A program made the position numbers and the translations under genes. Under the pieces are notes generated by a model. The model did no database searches and had not been told where the DNA came from. It saw nothing but the letters and a program-made list of their open reading frames with translations. From positions 1 through 64,000 of the forward strand of contig NW_020312760.1 of NCBI RefSeq assembly GCF_002999335.1: DNA of 64,000 bases, in the 5' to 3' direction. Below, piece after piece: positions 47,583 to 61,800 of the stretch. Every line of letters begins with the position of its first letter. The stretch's first letter is position 1. The stretch is from Cyclospora cayetanensis. Taxonomy: Eukaryota; Apicomplexa; Conoidasida; Eucoccidiorida; Eimeriidae.

Positions 47583-49809
47583 TAAGTGTGTCCATGAATG
47601 CGCCTTCGTTCAAGACTCTTTCTATATGAACAGTCATATGGCATCTTACGGTTTCTCTGTAGGATGTGAGAAGTGGCTTCTGGCAGCCTTCATCTCCATC
47701 GCTGCCCGTTGCATGCTCGCGCTGCTCAGCTTCGCTGCAGGCATCTGGTGCAGAAGAAGCGAATGCGAGGCCTGTAAGCGGCAGCTGATAATCCTCTGCA
47801 GTAAGGTTCGCTCTTTGACTCAGTGTTGTGGTGGCTGCCCGCAGGCAGGCAGCTGTGGTGCTAAGCGCCTGCATCCCACGTTGCACGCATGCAGACGAGA
47901 AAAAAAGCGGAGCTTCAAGACAATCCGATACCATTCAAGAGGGCATGCAAGCGAGAGGCAGGAAAGGGCAAACTAAGAGAAGTTCAATTCAGGAGATGCC
48001 TGTGCGAGTTCACACAAGCCACAGCGTTTAGACAACAAAGGAGGAAGCAGTCAACTAGAAGAAAGCAGGAAAAATGTGGTGCACTCAGAGGGGATGCAAG
48101 AATCCTCACGCCCTCCCCCCGTCTCCCCTCCCCCGCCCTGTGGCAGCATGTGCGAGACCGACATGTCACGCCCATAAACTCTATATGTATGTATACGTAT
48201 GCATGCATGTGCTGTGTTACATGTGTACGTATACGCGCATGTCTATGTACAGTGCAGCACAGACAAGCATGCCCTCGATCGGACGGCTTCAGAGACACAC
48301 TGTTTTCTTGCCTCGTCGTTCGCAGAGGCCTACTATTGCTCCGAAGAAGCGCATGCTGCACGCGACATTAAACCTACCAGCCTATTGAAGGCTTCCACGG
48401 CTTCCTCTAATGGTCGAGGGAATCTTTGCGTGAAGGGGCGAAGATCTGCCCGAGTTTGTTGCGAGGCTGCCACTGCTGCACCGAGCGCTGCAGCGTCGTT
48501 CGTTGCGGAGGCATACTGCAAAATGCGATAGCGTGAGACTTCCCGCCGGTGCTGCAGGACCTGCTGCAGCACAAAGTTGGAGGGTATTTCGCTGCTGTTG
48601 CTAGGATCACAGCAGATGGCGAGCACTTGCAGCAGCAGCTGCTCGCGTTCAGTCTGAGAGAGATGCTCCTGGACGCAAAGCGCTTCCAACGTCCCTGCGG
48701 CAAGCATATGTCAGACATGCACATACACAAACACAAATACATACACATACACAAATACATACACATACACATACACATACACACATACACAAATACACAC
48801 ACATACACAAATACATACACATATACATACACATACACAAATACACACACATACACAAATTCACACACATACACAAATACACACACATACACATAAAGAC
48901 ACAACACGCCTGCTGTAACATCCCCGCAAAAAGGCATGCAAAAGCACAGCTGTCTGTACACCTGTTCGCACACCGGCAACGAGGCCAGCACTGCATGCAG
49001 GCAGGCAGCCCCCACAAAGCCTCTCTGGCGAGCCGTGCGCTTCCTAAGAGGGAGGAGGAAAGCAAAAATGAAATGCGCAGAAGGTTATGCATGCGCGTTT
49101 GCTGTCGACTGAGAGGCGATATAGAGGAGAAGGCTACAAGCAGAGACGGCTAAGGCAGGCAATACCCCTGAGAAGGCTGGCAATCTGCCATGTACAACGC
49201 TGGCTCACCGGCAAGGAGGAGGAAATGAAGAAGAAGTGCCCCCCTTCCATTCTCATAGAGCAGCTCCGCAATATAGCCAAACACATTCAGCGCGCACTCA
49301 TCATTTGTGGCGAGGGAGAAGCGACTCAGCACGCCAGCACGCAACAGCAAGTCGGCTGTGAAGCTGCAATCGCCAATAAAAACGCAACATCCCACGTAAA
49401 CACATGGAATCCCCGAGATAGGCAGCCAGCTTCCCTCCTATGGAGCCTTTCTCGCAAGCAACGCTTTCTTGAAGTCGGAGAGCAGCACAACAAACGCGCT
49501 GAGATGCATGCGCGCGGTGGAAACTGACAGGCGAACATGAATGTCAACTCAGAAGCAACCTGGCTGGCAAAGAAGGGACCCTTTAGCACTCCTTTTATTA
49601 TCTAAGGCTCCCTATTGGCAGAATGAAAAAGCAATGCAGCCTTGTGACGGCATTCCCCCCTCTAGTTTCTAGAGCATTTTTTACTCCGGCGTGCACGGAG
49701 ATGCAACATGGCATCCCTTTGCAGAAACAGTACAGTCCCAACAGATAATTGCAAATCGCCATGATTTAAAATACATACATATATACGTATATTCGTAAAT
49801 CAATATAAA

Positions 49810-49852
<43 letters not shown>

Positions 49853-52800
49853 CATTTGGCCGATACGCACAGTATGCCTTAAGCAAATATCGATCGACAC
49901 ACACGTATACATGCGCACTCGCATCTACACGTCACGCATGCCGTATCTATATACATATATATTTAGACATGTATACATTATTATATACATATATGTATAT
50001 CCGTATTTGACGACATCGCTGCATGAACTCTTCGTGAGGCCCCTTGAGAAAATTGCAGCTGCCCACAGTACAAAACAGAAAATTACGTCTGCGTGTTTGC
50101 ACTCATGCAAATACATATAAATACATAAACATCCATATAAATGCATAAGAGGGCACATATGTGTGCGGAAACCAGAGACAAACCACCCCGCCTTGCAGAG
50201 CGAGGGATACGCGACTCTTAGAAGTGGCAGTTTGCACGCTTCAAAGTAGTTTTCTGCATGCGCCGAGAGTTTTTTTCCGCGTGCAGCCCTTTTGTCTGTT
50301 TTTGCGTGGGCGTCCGTGGCATCTCGTCTTACCGGACGTGGTAGCGGATATAAAATCTGAGGATTTGCAGCTCTCGTTCAGAAGGAAGGTGATTCGATCC
50401 AGACACGGAGAAGAGGGGATTCAAGTACAGACGGTTAAGGCGATCTTCCAGCTGCAATTCTGTTGCAGTGCTCGCCAGCTGTGAGTTCAGCCGTAGCGTT
50501 CTTAAGACTGAAGCAGTACGGCCACGCATAAAACACGCACCACTAAGTCCATTTTTGATCTTGAATATTTTTTAAAAATAAAAATGACGCACGCGAAAGC
50601 GGCCAGGTAGACGGGCAAGGAGGGCGAGGAGAGAGAGGAGGGAGGAGTCGGTTGGAGGAAGCACACGACTCCGACGGCTGTGATGATGTACTGGTAAAGC
50701 GCTGGGCACGCACACCCTTCTGCCTATCTTTTTTCTTCCCTTCCCTTCCCTGGAAACGCTGTTGCAAGAAAGGCTTTTTTCGATGGACAGGAGAGGCCTC
50801 TCGAAAGCGACACGAGTAGTTGCCTAGCTTACCTAGCATTGGCGTAACCGGGAAATCGCCAGAAAAGACGGGAAGGCGAGCTTCAAGGAGACGATTAATT
50901 CTTCTAAAAGGAACTTCCCAAAAAATGATATGCCCCGCAGAATCGTAGCCACGTCTCCCGGCACGGCCACCTGCCTGAAGACAAGGAGACAAAACGCATG
51001 CATTATGCATGCATGCATGCAGCAGCCACGCAGAGAGGCGATAACGCAGAACAGAGAAACGCGCGGAGATGCATGAAAGAACGCCAGGCCCTCCTAAACA
51101 CGCGTTAATGTCATGAAGGGGCAGGAGGCGGCACAGCGTGCCCACGCAGAGACATACATACATACATACATACAAATATTTCTCTCGGTGTGTAGTATAG
51201 GTAGGGGCTGCTGTACGTTTGCATGCACACGCAGAGAGCCGACGCATGGCGTGCATCTGCGAGAGCCAGGTGTAAAGCGCGTTGCATATGGGGGATGTCT
51301 CGCGAACGGACGGACAGACAGTGCAAGTACTAGAGGGAGAGGGATATATGTATATATATAGATATGTATGCAGACAGAAGAAGGAAAAAGCGGCGTTTTC
51401 TCTTGTGGCATGGCTGTGCTGCAGGCAGATGTTGTGGAGGACAGACAAGGATAACACATTAAAATGCACACAGGAATCTTCACGTCGAGCCGCGAAACGA
51501 CAGCTACTGCTTGCCTGTTTAAACATGGTCGGTGTTAGCGCAAGAGCATCGCCAGCGAAGACAGCAGATCGGCAAGGCAAGTTCATTCCGAGGGCAAGGG
51601 CATGCGTGCAGATGATGATCCGCAAGAAACCCCAGCTGCGCATACACCCCGAGACAGACAGCCGATGTGGGTGTCTTCTCGCAGTTGCACAGCTCGCATT
51701 TTTTCTCACAAAAAACTCGATACAAGCCAACAAACACGCTTGCCTCCACAGTTGCCGACACACGCAGACACAGACACACGCACACATATACACACAGACA
51801 CAGACACACACACAGCAGGTGCTTCCTTACCGATATAGCAGCTCGACAGCAACCCTGTAGACTTTCGATAAACCGTCGTCAAAGAGGCCTACGCCACGCG
51901 CCAGCAGCTGTGCGAGGAGTTCATCCTGCTTCGAATTTGCACGATCTGAGGCAACAAAAGGCAGCAGGGAAGGGGACGCGGGGGTGGAGGGGCTGGTGAG
52001 TGCATGCAGGGAGCGTTCAAGATAAAAAGAAAGACAACACGCCTTGCGTCCACACCACTCCCCTTTAATCCCCTTTCTCCGCCTTAAACCACTCCTCAGC
52101 TCCACAGATGCACACAGAGAAGCAGCGCTGGAAATTCGCCACTGCTCAGCTGACAAGCGCGGAAAGTTCACGGCAGCATGCAGGCATGAAATCCTCTAGT
52201 GCACATTGAATTGTGAACGCCACTTGCTGGAGAGAAGTCCCCTTCCATAGATAAAAACGAGGTACCAGCCACACGCAAGGAAGGCGGAAGGCCTTCCGAC
52301 AAGGCATCCACACACAAAATATACCCCTCTTTCTGCCTGGACTGCGATGTGTGCTTTGTGCGTTCATGGACAGACATGTATGGGTGTATACACCTATGTA
52401 TAGATACGCATCTATTTATAGAGACACTGATAGGTATGGACGCACACAGATACATACATGAATGTATAAAATATAGAGAGGAAAGCACAAAATATGCACA
52501 TGCACTCAGAAGAACGCGCCGCGGAGGGACAGATCGATACGATCGAAGTCCAGCCAATCTCCTGTAGCAACTATGAGAAGAAAAAGCGCTTCACGTTTCT
52601 CTTTTTCTGTCTCTATACATATATATATAGGAGCGCGAGGCAGCAACCAGCTACAAGAAAGGCCTTTCGACAAGCGGCAGCTGCGGGCGACGCCCCTAGG
52701 AAAGATGGTGTCTCGCCTTAACTATACATAAATTTACGCATGCATATTTATTTATATTGATACATTCATATATATCCACCTATAAGTGCATGCATCCTGC

Positions 52801-55800
52801 ATAAAATGATGATCAAAATGCCAACGTTTATGATCGCTGCGCCGTACTCTGCACATCCTTAAGAACGCCCTTGATGTCATCAAAGTTGGTTCCCATCGCC
52901 TTGGGGTTGGCAAAAGAAAATTCCTCGTCGATTTCGTCCGCGATGTCTCCTGGAGGAGGTGGCAATTCGTCATCTTCTTCTAGAGCAGCCAAGTCTTGCC
53001 GATCTAAGCCTTGCGCTTCCCGCTGCTGCCGAGACATGCCGCGCATGCGACGCGCCAAGTCCCTCTCTTGCACCATAGCCTGCGCAATAACCACCGAGAC
53101 ATCACAGCAGCAAGCAGACACAATACGTCACGGAGGAAGCTGCATGCAGGAACAAGCAGCAGCAGCAGCAATGATGCCAACGCAAGAAAACCACCCAAAG
53201 CCTCACAACAACACCGCAGGAAATCTCCGTTATGTATATACATATATATATGTATATATATATATATCTATATATACGACATTTCCCTACTCCCCCGCCT
53301 ACCGACCGACGCTTCCCCCGCTGCAGCACGCCCCTACATACTACCCCTCTCCCTTTGTCCCTTTTATTGCTCCCTTGTTTCGTCTATGTAGATACCCCCT
53401 TCCCTCCTTCTTTTCCCCTCCCCTTTCCCCCCGGAAAAAGGCTACTAACACGCTACTGACTCCCGCTGCTGCTGCGCTCAACAGCAAACCCGCTGCGACA
53501 TAAATTCCCCACCCCACACCGACAGACACGAAGAAAAACAACAGAAAGCATACACCCTCGCAGCCGCCTTGCTCACACAGGAAGAAAAAAGCTGGCTAGA
53601 CACACGAATAAATCACGCGAGCGACTAGCGCCATGCCACAGCTATAGACGCCATTGCGTCACTTGCTTAATGCACAAGAGCAATGCAGGAAAACGCACAA
53701 ACAAAAGGCACCAGAAAACATAGGGGCTCCCCCCTCTTTTCCGCAGCATAAGACGGCCTGTTCCCTACCTCCCTTGCGAGATGGGTGCACATACACACAG
53801 AGAGAGAGAAAAAACGGGTTGTTTTTCCCCTTTTCTTTTTTTGCGAAGCAAGGAAAACAGTGCTTAGCCAAAAACACACTTTGGAGAGACTCTGCCCTCG
53901 ACGTATAGAGAGAGAAGTGCACTCGCGCATGATGTCGTGACAGCCCATGCCTCACCTCGTACTGTTCAAGACGCTGCTTATTGAGAGCGCGTGTTCGATA
54001 TGTTGCTTCTTCTGTGCCATAGTATTTAGCCCACTGCAGATCCTCGAGAAGCCGCGAGAGACTCATGCCCATGCGACGTACCTTGGTAAAAAGCAGCATG
54101 TAACGCGTATATTCGACATGAGAGACATGAGGCTTCCAAGAACTTCACACACACGCGCACTTGGCAGATAGAAAGGAGAGAGAGGGCAATATACACAGCA
54201 GCAGCACAGACTTATTTACTGCCTCAGAGCGCCAGTGTCAAATTTTCCTTCCCACCCCACACCCACCCTCCGAACCCCCCCAACTCATGAACACACCCCT
54301 AATACACAATTAAACAATCCAATTGCCCCCTGCTTTCCCCTCTCGACTCCCCTACCTGAGGCCGTGAGAAGTTGAAAATCAGACAAGGCAGCAGCTGGCG
54401 CGTTTGCAGCGTCCGACATAAAGACAGCAGCTTCTGCAAGAGCAACAACACGCATATAACCAGCCCCCTGCATGTCCACCGCAGCACAAGGCGACGGATG
54501 ACACCCACGGAATGTGCTGCCTTTGGTAACATCGAGGCACTCATCGATTCCGCATGCAGCATGCACTGCAGACACGTCCACTGAAGAGGCCCCTAGACAG
54601 AGACTGGCACTGGCAACCACTCAGAGGCAACACTTTGTTCAACGCAGCAAGCAAGCGACCCATGAGCCTTGGCTGCACCCGTAGGCGCAGCCGTCATCCT
54701 TCTCTTCTCCTCCGTTCGTCTGTCCGGAAAGAACGCGCGAAGAATGCCACCGTTTCAAGGCTGTGCGCAAAAAATTCTGGCTGCATGCACTTCGCTAGGG
54801 AGGGCAGACACCACACCACACCCTTAAGGCCAGCAGCAGATCACTTGCCTCCGCATCGAGGTATGCCTTCGGGAAGACATCCCGATTTCGAATGGAGGTG
54901 AGGCAGCCTGCGTATTTGCTCTTAACTGCCTTGCTTTTCGAAGCTTCTGCTACACTCTGGAGAGCTGGCAACGGCGCAAAGAGGGGCAAGTCTTCTGCCC
55001 ATGTTCGGGGAGATTCTTGCAGCTGCTCTTGCAGATCCGCAAACACGGCGAGCGAAACTTCCTTCGTATCGCGAATCAAAGACACGAAGTATTCGCGCAT
55101 GGTTTGCCAGTAGAGTCTGCAGCAGAGCAGCAGCAGCAGCCCGCACGGCAGGCAGGCAAGCAGCCGCGCAGAGAGAGAGGGGCAAGGGAAAAGAATAGGA
55201 GGGGTGGGATGAGGCAGCAGAAGATACAGAAACGGTGGATCCGTGCTCTCTCATTTTCTCTTTCTGGAAGAGGCGAGCACAGTCAAGGACGCAAAAGGCT
55301 GCAAGAAGGAAACTTTGCAGCGTGCAGGTGGAGAGGCTTGCTACAAGGGTAGGCAGACTGTGCGCCCATCGCGCATTAAAAAATGAGGCAAAGTTTCGCG
55401 GCTGCCTGCCGTGTAGGATATATATATAAATATATATATATACAGAGCCACAGGAAATGCCACATTGAACTCGGGGAGTCTTTACAGGAAACGGATATCG
55501 CTCATGCGCTCAAGACGGGGTGTTCACCTGTACTGCTTCTTGGTGATGGCGGCAGTGCCTTCAAAATAGAATTCTGGAGCAAATGCAGTGGTGAAAGGAT
55601 GAGAAGCTCCTAACATCCGCGATAAGCAGTGATAGAATTGCAATCCGTCTTGGGGGGGAACATAAAAGTCTTGTGCTAGGCCTTCACCCAAAATCTGCAT
55701 CACCGCCGGAGACGCGCATGCACAACCTAATCTGAATTTTTCCGCAAGCAATTCAGTAAAAGAAGGAGAAGGAGAACAGGAAGAGGAAGAAGAAAATAGG

Positions 55801-58800
55801 GCATACTATAATCCATGGGCAGGAAGCCGAAGGGAGCGCGCTAATAGATCTTTTTGAAAAATTTTATCGTTACTAATATAGTTTTTCACTGGAGAACTTT
55901 TAATAATACCAGGATGAGATATTCATAAGAAAAGCTTCCAAGCATGCTCATGTCAATGTAATAATACCGACGTGTCATGCAAACAGTGCAGCATCTGCAG
56001 CATTCTTCCACTTCAGCGCTTCCAGAATAAAAAGACGCCTCTAGGGAGAGAGGTTAAAAAGCGTAAATAGAGAGAGCGAAAGAGAGAGAGCAAGACGCGC
56101 ATTTTCTGTGGCGTAGAACCTGCATTGTTGTCTGACACTACAACAGTGTTCTATTTTCAGCATGTGCCTTCAGCGGTAGAAGACTGAAAGGAAAGACAGG
56201 GTAGAATCGCTTCCAGACCTTGTTGTAATGGAGAGCGGCAACAGGATTTAGCGGAACGATCATCTTCTCATCGTAAACGTGTGTGTGCAAGTCGCTAAAG
56301 CGCTCAGTATGAGAAACGAAGCGGATGTCTTGATGAGGGGCTGACCGCTTCAGCCACGCCATGAAAGATTCTGCATTTCCAACCTGTGAAAGGCATACGC
56401 TACCCAAAGCAGAGAAGGCCTCGCAAAATACTCAAGAAACGCAATGCAGCGAGAGGTTAAAAGAGAGAGAGAGAGACAGAGAGAGAGACAGAGAGAGAGC
56501 GACGGGCAAGCACATGCAGTGCAGAAACAGAGAGAGAATGGCGGACAGAAACAGAGATCAGATACACACAGAAAGAGAGATACAGATAGAAAGAGGGATA
56601 TATATAGAAACATACATATAAACAGAAACCGAGATACATATAAACATACTGCAACAAAGAAACAGACAAGCATGAAGAGGGGACGCAGAGATGAAGAAGA
56701 AATATTTTTCCCTTTTCCTCTTCCTCTGACCAGCAAAAGCTGCCGCATGCCTCGCACCCTCTCCCCCGTCCTTTCCCCGCTACTTTTGCACCCATCGCTT
56801 GCAGAGCTTTTCGCTTGCAGCCTTTAGCATGCGCCGTCACTCTCCGGAAGCCTACCGTTGCAGACATCGCCAGGAAGGGGCAAGGAAGCAGCTGAAAAAT
56901 GCGTTCCCACAAAGGACCTTCTGCTTGATCGCCAATGCAGTGAACTTCATCCAGCACGACATATTTGATGTTGCTGCAAAACTCGCGATGGTGGGGATGC
57001 CCCGAGAGCAGCAGCAGCTCCAAGAAGTGCGGAACTGTGACAAACACCTGTTTGAACGGAAGCACAGGCACACACATACACACCGCGAAAATGCGCAGAA
57101 AGAGGCCATGAACAAAACGCCAGCACACACGAGCAGCGGAGGCAGCAGCAGCAGCAGCACCTCCCTCCTCTCCCCCCTCAGTGCATGCGCGGCGGGGCAA
57201 CAAAATGCAGCATGCAGCCCCCTTTCATGAATTCTGCTTGTTCTGCACACTGCACACACCTCCCCGAGCAGACACAACACTACAGCCGACAGCGGCGTGG
57301 ACAGAAACATGCCCGCCCGCATGTGGTCAAGCACATTTCCAGCGAGACAAGCCGAACGGCTCGTCTCTTGAACGGCACACGCATGGTGTATGTACACTGC
57401 GTGAGCACTGGGGCAGCACCGGGGATAGGCCGAAGCACAACGCATTCGCATGTTCAGAACTACTCAAACTCCCCCGACTGCCGGCATAGACACGCACAGG
57501 CGTGTATTTTTCTCCATCCACACCGACTGGACGGTGCTCTAACCAAAATACAAACAAAAAACAGAGCCTCTCTTGTGTGCATTATGACCCCTCGCTAGGA
57601 AACGCAGTAGCCAGCCACCTGTGCGTCAAGAGCCTTAGGCGTGCAGACACCCTGGAGAACCTGCGCAGACAAGATCTTCCTGCAAGTTGCTGGATAACTC
57701 TTGCTGCTAAACCGCCCATATATCTCCGCGTATACCTGAGGCACAAAAAGCACACGCACATGGCAGGCAGCCGCATGCAGGAAAAGAAACGCATCTCTCG
57801 TGCGCATGCATGCAAGGCTGAAGCGCTTCTCGCTGGCATGCGCAAGCAAGCAGGCAGGCCACATCGCTGGGCTTGCTGTCGATTTCACAGAAAAAGAGAA
57901 AAAAATAACAAGAATCCTGAAGCAGAGCCGAGCTGGCCAGGTTCCCTTATGCGGCAAGCGCCACGTACATCATGCAAAAACATTTTTCTGTCTCTACGAA
58001 AAAAAGAAACGACCAAGATCAGAACCGACAAGATATACGGAAACGGCATTCTGCGAGATCGGCGCGATACAGGCATGTTCCCATGTTTGCCCATCCCTAG
58101 AATATACATACATGTCTTTTTGTACGTGTGTATTCATGCATGAAGGAATGTAACTAAATACTTGCTCGACATATATGCATGCTCTTATGCACATACATAC
58201 ATGCACACACGTTCTGGGATCGACCATATGTAATGTGTGTATATATACAGGAAATATAGTGAGAGCGCAAGCACATACACATGAACAAAAATCTCTTTGT
58301 AGAGAGACAGGGCAAGACTTAACGCGCCGCAGAAAAAACCAAAGGGGAGAGGAGTGGACGTGTAGAAAAAAGAGGGAAAACGCATGCAAACTGACCTGCT
58401 GTGCAAGAGCCTTGTTCGGGCAGACGTACACGACACAGCCTTCGTTAGAATCTCGAAGCACCAATTCCATCGCATAGAAACAGACATACGTTTTACCGCT
58501 TGCCGTAGGGGCCGATACAAAGGCGGAAGCGTATCTGCAAGAGCAAGAGGCCATACACCACAGACTCCGCCAGCTACTAGCAACATATGGGGTGTCTTTA
58601 AGGGGAGAGATAGATGACTTGAACAGCCCTCCAAGTAGCGGCAAAAGTGGGAGAGAGAGACAACACGTCACAACCCAGCACAGAGGGGGAGAGAAAGAGA
58701 TCGATGGAGACAGAGAGAAAGATAGAGCGCCGTCACACTCCGTCTATATGTATAATGATCGCCACACAGGATGCGCTAAACGTTTGGTGTTGCAGAAAGA

Positions 58801-61800
58801 CAGACAGGAGATACTTTTTAGGGGGGAGGCACACACATATGCCACCCTTGAGACGTCCACACAAAGAGCAAGCCGCAGCGGACAGTCAGGGAAAAAAATG
58901 GGCTTGCAGAGGCAGCACCAAGAGCAACAGCAAGTGCAGCAGCGATGCAACAACCTTCAGGGAGCAATGCGGTCCTACTTCATGGACGGAAACTTTGCTC
59001 CCGTGCGCAGGCAATCGTGCAAAACGCGAGCATGAGGGAGGCAGCAGCAGGCGGAAGTAGCAAAAATAGCAGCAGCAGCATCAAAAGCAACACTAGCAGC
59101 AGCAGGAGCATCAACAGCACTAGCAGTAGCAACAACACTAGCAGTAGCAGCATCAACAAAAGCAGTAGCAGCATCAACAAAAACACTAGGACCAGTATCA
59201 GCAACACTAGCAGCATCAACAACTCTACTAGCAGCATCAACAACTCTACTAGCGCCATCATCAACAACACTACTACCAGCATCATCATCAACACTACTAG
59301 CAGCATCAACAACACTACTTGCAGCATCCGTAGGAAGACAAGCAGCGAGGTGCCTCTCTCTCGAAAGACAACTTGCGCAGTGATGTGTCAACGCACGAGT
59401 CGACTGCATCGAAAAGCCTCGACTGCCAGTAATCTGGAATAAATAAGACACGTGGATCAGGAGGCAGCGAAGGAGGCCTAGTGCTCCTTTCGAAGTCTCC
59501 CCCCATGAAGCGCAGCTGCACTTCTGCCTCCTGCGAGAACCGCATCACGCATGCATTCGCTCCCCACCAACAGCGTGGCATGGCATGCGTAGCACAAGCA
59601 AAATACTTGCGCTTCGAACGTCGATGCAGAAAAAGAACAGCCTGCAGGCTGTTTTTTCCAGCAGCAGACAACATGCCGATTCACAAGGTGCACATGCACA
59701 AAAACAGAATGCCCACCACGTGCTTTGACACCATACTACACGACAAGGATGCACCGTTCAAAAGGAGCATCGCTGTCGATGTTGAGCGCTGCCTAGCCCC
59801 TTTAAGCCTTATTCTTCTTCCTCCCCCTCCCCTCCCCCCCCTTTTCTGCCTGCATGCGCTCAAGAAGCTGCTCACTTGGCCTTCTCGAATGCGAAAATCA
59901 TACAGCTCCGTGGAGTTCACACGATGGTGCTCGTCATCGGCGATGCCATGATCTTTCTAAACCACACAGCCACCGCAGTCATAAAGTGCAGCGCAAGCGT
60001 AGATGGATTCATGTCCTTTCAGTCTTGGAAACATACAAAACTTACACGCAAACACAATACACGCATACATGCATAAAATATATACATCGGCATACACATA
60101 CACATACGCGCGAACATATACAGGATATACAGGGTATATTTTGTACGTGTACATGATATACATACAAAATATACATATATACATACACAATATATACATA
60201 TACATACAAAAAATACATAAAGAATATATACATATACAATATATATATGCATACATATATATACAAAATATACATATATACACACAATATATACATGTAC
60301 ATATACGCACAATATATACATGTATATGCACAATATATGTATCTATATATATGCGCAATATATATATACATCTATATATAGACACAATATATACATCTAC
60401 ATATATATATATATATACACAATATATATATATATATACATCTATATATATACATACACAATATATACATCTACATATATACACAACATATATACATATA
60501 CAACCATATATCTACACACAATATATACAAAATATACATATGTATAAACGACATATACAAAATATACATATATATACACAATATATACATCTATATATAT
60601 ATACACAATATATACATCTATATATATACACAATATATACATCTATATATATACACAATATATACATCTATATATATACACAATATATACACCTACATAT
60701 ACACAATATGTACATCTATATATACACAATATATATACAACATATATATACACAATATATACACCTATATATGCACGATATACATACAACATATATATAC
60801 ACAATATATGCACCTATATATACACAATATATACATAAAAAGGCGTTATCGCCCTCCTCAGCAGCCTCTAGCTGGCCGCCCCCTTCTTCATAACTCGCTT
60901 GGCAATTACCGCTGCAACCGAAGAAACCGTGCATGCACTCCCTCTTCTCCCCCTGTATATCGTCCTAGCTGCCTAACTCTTGACGAGCACGCTACGTGCG
61001 CATCGTCTCATAGCGTACCGCTGCCTTCTTGCTGTTCGTCTTGGCACGAGGAAGCCCCTCCGCCTGCTGCTGCAGTCTGAGCTGCTGTTGCGTCTTCTTC
61101 CACGTGTCGAAGACAATGCTAGCAGACTTTTTAAAGCCCAGTGCAAACAGACTGCGCTGAATCTGCTCAATATCGTTGCCGGTTAACTCGGCGGCAAACA
61201 TCCGCGCCGTTTCGATGTTCAGGCGAAACAACAGACAGAGCAGCCGACGAACCTCCAAAAAACACTCCCTAAAAGCATGCACACATTTGCACTCTCCGCA
61301 TCTCCTCCTGTCTTGGGAAAGCCTCTTTGCTAGCTCCTGAGCATTATATATGTATATATGTACATACAACTGTATGTATACATATATATCCAGGAGCACC
61401 CAAACAACAGATACATAAATATATAGAGGGAGAGAAAGTAAGCACACAGTTTAACATATATAATGCACATATATATATATATATGCAGAAAACGAGACAG
61501 GGAGAGAGCGCTGTCATTATGAAGCGCAAGTATACAATACCAGAAATGTCCTTATCACTATGCACAAAATAATATCAATATACATACATATATATATATT
61601 ATGTACATATACATATATATATTTACACGTGTGCATACAGATGTATATCTTTTCCGAGACTCTCCTAATGGGCGAGTGCGTGTTGTGCGGTGTCTCGACA
61701 GCGCGCAGCGTGGGTGCCTACTTGCTGGAGCACTTCTCCCTCGGCAGCTCTTTGAAAGCCGTGTTAAGGAGCTCATGAACTGTCATTGCGAATTCTTTTT

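Noticed and set aside
60003..60893. 296-codon + frame of Tyr, Ile, Thr and His, with minus counterparts
   Set aside because: Lies in the TATACA satellite of a helicase intron; open only because the repeat lacks stops.
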